From assembly GCA_934277985.1 (NCBI GenBank), contig CAKQWF010000001.1, positions 477,612-541,611 on the forward strand: a stretch of 64,000 nucleotides of DNA, read 5' to 3'. Under the pieces are notes generated by a model. It searched no databases. It had not been told where the DNA came from and saw only the letters and a program-made list of their open reading frames with translations. The stretch's first letter is position 1. The number at the start of each line of letters is the position of its first letter. Source of the DNA: an uncultured Oxalobacter sp. (lineage in GTDB: Bacteria > Pseudomonadota > Gammaproteobacteria > Burkholderiales > Burkholderiaceae_D). Positions 60,976-64,000 of the stretch are shown here, in pieces. Made by a program: the position numbers and the translations under genes.

Positions 60976-61959
60976 TCAGGATGTGGCCCGTTTTTCACGG
61001 ATTTTCCGCAGGGCGACGTCGATGAACGCGGTGACGATGGCGATGGTCAGGGTGATGCTGGTGTATTGGCCGAGGGTCTTGAGGATGGTCGCCAGTCCGG
61101 GCTGGTCGCGTACCTTGCCTTTGTTGCCTTGTACGGCTCCCTGTCTTGCCCTGATTTGTGCGGTGTTGCCGTATCCGGCACCCTGTTCGCCGGTTTGCGC
61201 TGTGTTTTGTCCTGTGCCTTGTCCGCTGCCGTCGCGGGCGCGGATGCGTTGCTGTTGCCGGACGGGGCGTTCGGCGGCAGTTGCTTGCGGGGCGGCGGCG
61301 ATGACGGTGGCGGGGGGTTGCGGCGGGGTGGCCGGTTTGGCGGGACGGGTGACGAAGGGCAGGGCGAGCCAGCCGAGGAAAGGACTGGTGGCGAAGCTGA
61401 CGGCGCCGCCGGCCAGTGCAATGACGATGAAGGTGTTTTTCAGCAGGGTGCGTATGCCGCGCGGGATGTTCAGTACCGGTTTGACCAGTTGCAGTTCATG
61501 CAGGATGGAGCGCGCTTTTTCCGGTACGGCGAACCATTGGGCCAGCATGCTGGTGATGAAGTCGTAGTGCAGGCCGAGGTGGACGCCGACGAGGGCAAGC
61601 GCGACGGCCGCGCCGGTCTTGTGCATGATTTTCCAGACGGCAAGGTTGCTGTGAATGCCGAATACGACGCGGGAAAGGGCGATGCCGCTGATGGCGACGA
61701 GCAAAAAGGCGATGAATGCACCGAAGGAGATGGCGTAGCTCAGCAACGTGCGTGCGGGCAGTTTGCCGGATGAAATGCGCGCGGTGATGGCGCTGATCCA
61801 TGTCCGGTTGATGATGAGGTGGACGGCGATGAAGGCGAACAGGACCAGTCCGGAGATTTCATGCCATGCCATGCTGATGGCGCGCTTGTTGTAGAGCAGG
61901 ACGAGCGTGATGAGTATGACGAGGTCGAAAAACAGTCGGACGGCGGTTCGGGGATTCAT
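60976..61959 (-). CDS. DUF4405-like membrane protein with disordered C-terminal region
   Basis: The 327 residues contain four hydrophobic segments in the first 150 residues with conserved His in and near them (WHEISGLVLFAFIAVHLIIN, MHKTGAAVALALVGVHLGLHYDF), a pattern of DUF4405 proteins that resembles b-type haem ligation. A fifth segment lies near residue 175. A Gln-, Ala- and Pro-rich basic region (about 205-290) and a final transmembrane helix follow. Haem binding is an inference. It stands alone between two Sel1 genes. Confidence 0.75.
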   Translation of the reverse strand: MNPRTAVRLFFDLVILITLVLLYNKRAISMAWHEISGLVLFAFIAVHLIINRTWISAITARISSGKLPARTLLSYAISFGAFIAFLLVAISGIALSRVVFGIHSNLAVWKIMHKTGAAVALALVGVHLGLHYDFITSMLAQWFAVPEKARSILHELQLVKPVLNIPRGIRTLLKNTFIVIALAGGAVSFATSPFLGWLALPFVTRPAKPATPPQPPATVIAAAPQATAAERPVRQQQRIRARDGSGQGTGQNTAQTGEQGAGYGNTAQIRARQGAVQGNKGKVRDQPGLATILKTLGQYTSITLTIAIVTAFIDVALRKIREKRATS

Positions 61960-62231
61960 GTTTTTTTCCGGAAACGGGTACGGTGCCTTGTCAGGGGCTT
62001 GTTCGTATATTTTAGTCTTGCGGTGTATCCCGCGAAAGGCGTTTTATCAAAATGTCACCGCAGTCCGGGTGACGGTACCGATGACGGATGGCGAGACCAG
62101 TGCGGGTATATCCGGTAACGATCGGTGATGGCGACAGGTCGGTGGAAAGTGTGCAGGCGGGTGTGCGGAATGTGTGGCAGCGCCGGTTGTGGAATGCGAT
62201 GAACGGCGCGGGGCAGTCCGGTTCAGGATGG

Positions 62232-63107
62232 TCAATCAGTCAGAGAAGGCAGGGGGAAAGGCAAGGGCGGTTCGACGGAACGGGAACCGGTTTTGCGCTG
62301 TTCGTCGATTGTTTGGTTGTAGCGGTTCTGCCAGTATTCGGCTTTTTCGGGGTCACGGTCGTAGCCGTACCGTCCGTAGGTATAAATTTTCACCATTTGT
62401 TGCATGGCGACCGGATAGCCGTTGTTGGCGGCCTGTTCGAACCAGTAGGCGGCACGGCGCTTGTCTTTGGAGAGGCCGCCGCCGAGAAGGTATTTGAAGG
62501 CGAGCAGGGCTTGCGCCTGCGCATCCCCGCCCATGGCGCCCATGATGTAGTACTGGACGGCGCGATTGTGGTCTATCGGGACACCGTCCCCCTTGTCATA
62601 CAGGATGCCGATGGATGAACAGGCGCTGGTATTGCCGTGTTCGACTGCGCGGCGAAACCATTTCATGGCTTCACGGTAATCCTTTGTGACGCCGGTGCCG
62701 CTGGCATAGTAATAGCCCATTGTTTCTTCGGCATCAGCAAGTCCCTGTTCTGCGGCTTTCAAGAACCATTTTGCGGCTTCAGAGGCGTCCTGAGGGACGC
62801 CGCGCCCCTGTTCATACCGAATGCCGATATTGAACTGTGCGGCGGCAAAGCCGGTTTCCGCCGAGCGGCGGTACCAGTAGGCTGCTTTTTCCGGATCGGC
62901 GGGAACGCCTTGTCCCTTGCTGTGCATGTAGCCGATACGGTTCATGACAGCAGGATGGGTGATGATATCGGGTTGCATGTAGCAAGCCATGGCTTCGCGG
63001 TATTTGGCGGCCGCGTAGAGACGGTTGCATGTTTCCCCGTTGGTAGCGCAGACGGAAAGGGGCAGGATGCAGAGTGCAAGCCAGTACAGGGTTTTGGAAA
63101 AAGCCAT
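62232..63107 (-). CDS. Secreted Sel1-repeat protein, copy 6
   Basis: The 291 residues comprise a signal peptide (LYWLALCILPLSVCA) and six or seven Sel1-like repeats (IGYMHSKGQGV, IGIRYEQGRGV, MGYYYASGTGV, IGILYDKGDGV). Extra Cys residues (TCNRLY, MACYM) suggest a disulphide in the periplasm. ATG 63107 is taken for the signal peptide. The last gene of the window lies 68 bp upstream on the same strand. Confidence 0.86.
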   Translation of the reverse strand: MAFSKTLYWLALCILPLSVCATNGETCNRLYAAAKYREAMACYMQPDIITHPAVMNRIGYMHSKGQGVPADPEKAAYWYRRSAETGFAAAQFNIGIRYEQGRGVPQDASEAAKWFLKAAEQGLADAEETMGYYYASGTGVTKDYREAMKWFRRAVEHGNTSACSSIGILYDKGDGVPIDHNRAVQYYIMGAMGGDAQAQALLAFKYLLGGGLSKDKRRAAYWFEQAANNGYPVAMQQMVKIYTYGRYGYDRDPEKAEYWQNRYNQTIDEQRKTGSRSVEPPLPFPLPSLTD

Positions 63108-63175
63108 GGGTATCAGGTCGTCGGACGGAACCGGTCTATTATGGACAGTCCGGTTCCGGCGGGTCAAGACAATCG

Positions 63176-64000
63176 TCAGTAAAAAGATGGGTTAGGTACA
63201 TTGTCGCCTTTCCGTTTATGGACGATATGACTGGTCGCTTTCTGAGCACCCATATCCTGAAGCCAGTCGATAACCGAATTGTTAAGAGTACCTTCCAGCC
63301 ACGAACTGAATTCCTTTCCGTTCCGGATCGAAGGCGGGAAAGGTATCGGGATTTTGGCGGCGGCGAGAAGCCCGAGCGGGATAACATAAAGCGTCGCGGC
63401 CCGATGATCGCCATGCCCCTGTTTGCCGATGACATCCGCATGGATACGGGAAGCAAGCCGTGCGGAAGAAACCCCGACAGTCGCGGCAAGACCGTTGATA
63501 TGCCCGAACACCAGCTCGATGGGAACATTCACCAGACAATCGCCCAACTGCTGATAAAAATAAACCGTCAGATTCTCCTTGGTCTTCACAGGATCCCCCT
63601 TGACCCAGATCTCCGAAGGAGAAAGAACACGCATATCCTTGAGTTCCCTATCCAGACGTGCGATATCCGCCTCCATCTTGCGCAAGGCAACCGGGTCCCC
63701 ACCGGTCAAATCATAAAGCCAGCTGCCGGACACATGAGCGAAAGAATAAAACGAACGTTGTGCGGTCTTTGCAGCGTTTTCCACTCCCCCGGAAAACGCC
63801 CTGGACTGCCTATCGACCTTGTCCCGGTCATAAGAAAACCCCTCTCTCTCGAAAGTGTCTAGCATGGAATCCGCGACAGCCTCATGCTGCAAAGAAGAAA
63901 AACCCGCCTGTTCCAGCAACCCCATACTCTCATCGGCATGTCCGACAGGAGAACGCCCGTAACCATTCACGGCAGAATCCTGCCCGAGATTTTTGTTAGC
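63176..64000 (-). CDS. C-terminal part of an unidentified protein (truncated by window edge)
   Basis: The frame is open to the right edge of the window, so the start is not seen; 274 residues are visible before the stop at 63176. It has a charged, helical first half and a hydrophobic, Gly-/Ala-rich segment (AATLYVIPLGLLAAAKIPIPFPP). No motif is recognised. A GTG at 63970 is in frame but lacks a ribosome site, so truncation is more likely. It could be the end of a large exported or toxin-like protein, but nothing here proves that. Confidence 0.6.
   Translation of the reverse strand, partial: ANKNLGQDSAVNGYGRSPVGHADESMGLLEQAGFSSLQHEAVADSMLDTFEREGFSYDRDKVDRQSRAFSGGVENAAKTAQRSFYSFAHVSGSWLYDLTGGDPVALRKMEADIARLDRELKDMRVLSPSEIWVKGDPVKTKENLTVYFYQQLGDCLVNVPIELVFGHINGLAATVGVSSARLASRIHADVIGKQGHGDHRAATLYVIPLGLLAAAKIPIPFPPSIRNGKEFSSWLEGTLNNSVIDWLQDMGAQKATSHIVHKRKGDNVPNPSFY

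Noticed and set aside
1..64000. CRISPR arrays, tRNA or rRNA genes
   Set aside because: I saw no regular spaced repeats and no cloverleaf or rRNA-like stretches; the prophage is transposable and does not need a tRNA attachment site.

Overview
The window looks like the chromosome of a high-GC Gram-negative bacterium, most likely a host-associated betaproteobacterium (Burkholderiales). This rests on two classical autotransporters, many secreted Sel1-repeat proteins, an E. coli-type SOS box, and a Mu-like prophage whose best family matches are BcepMu-type proteins of Burkholderiales. The genus cannot be fixed from sequence alone.

Left chromosomal part (1-27,560). It opens with the tail of an unidentified gene, then a GNAT acetyltransferase, an NAD(P)-dependent succinate-semialdehyde dehydrogenase (gabD) and a second GNAT. 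A short SOS-controlled gene follows; it encodes a UmuD-like protein that lacks the self-cleavage arm and both catalytic residues. Next is a Sel1-repeat protein, then a complete Type I restriction-modification operon on the minus strand (hsdM, a SIR2-domain gene, hsdS, hsdR), with the SIR2 gene translationally coupled between hsdM and hsdS. Then come a SAM methyltransferase, a Sel1 protein, a split chromate-transporter pair, an autotransporter, a Sel1 protein, a frameshifted autotransporter, a Sel1 protein, and a CsoR-type repressor with a P1B metal ATPase.

Prophage (about 27,568-59,644; 32 kb). This is a transposable Mu-like phage, nearly complete by gene content. A central switch lies at 50.38-50.48 kb. 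To its left, on the minus strand, are a BcepMu gp16-like regulator, a putative DNA-binding protein, transposase A and ATPase B, Gam, Mor, then head protease/scaffold, major head protein, the whole contractile tail, fibres, and a Com plus adenine-methylase pair. To its right, on the plus strand, are the repressor, a Tad2-like anti-Thoeris protein, lysozyme, Rz/Rz1, terminase, portal, a MuF protein fused to a nuclease-like domain, and gpG. The Mu late operon is therefore split between gpG and protease I, with the halves on divergent arms. A single opposite-strand AT-rich gene sits between portal and MuF. The gpG gene is frameshifted, so the phage may be defective.

Right chromosomal part (59,645-64,000). 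It holds a long hairpin terminator, a Sel1 protein, a DUF4405-like membrane protein, another Sel1 protein, and the C-terminal part of a gene that runs off the window. In all, six Sel1-repeat secretory proteins, all on the minus strand, occur in about 32 kb of host DNA. A short dispersed repeat carrying a ttgtccacaggaaac core occurs three times in host intergenic DNA.
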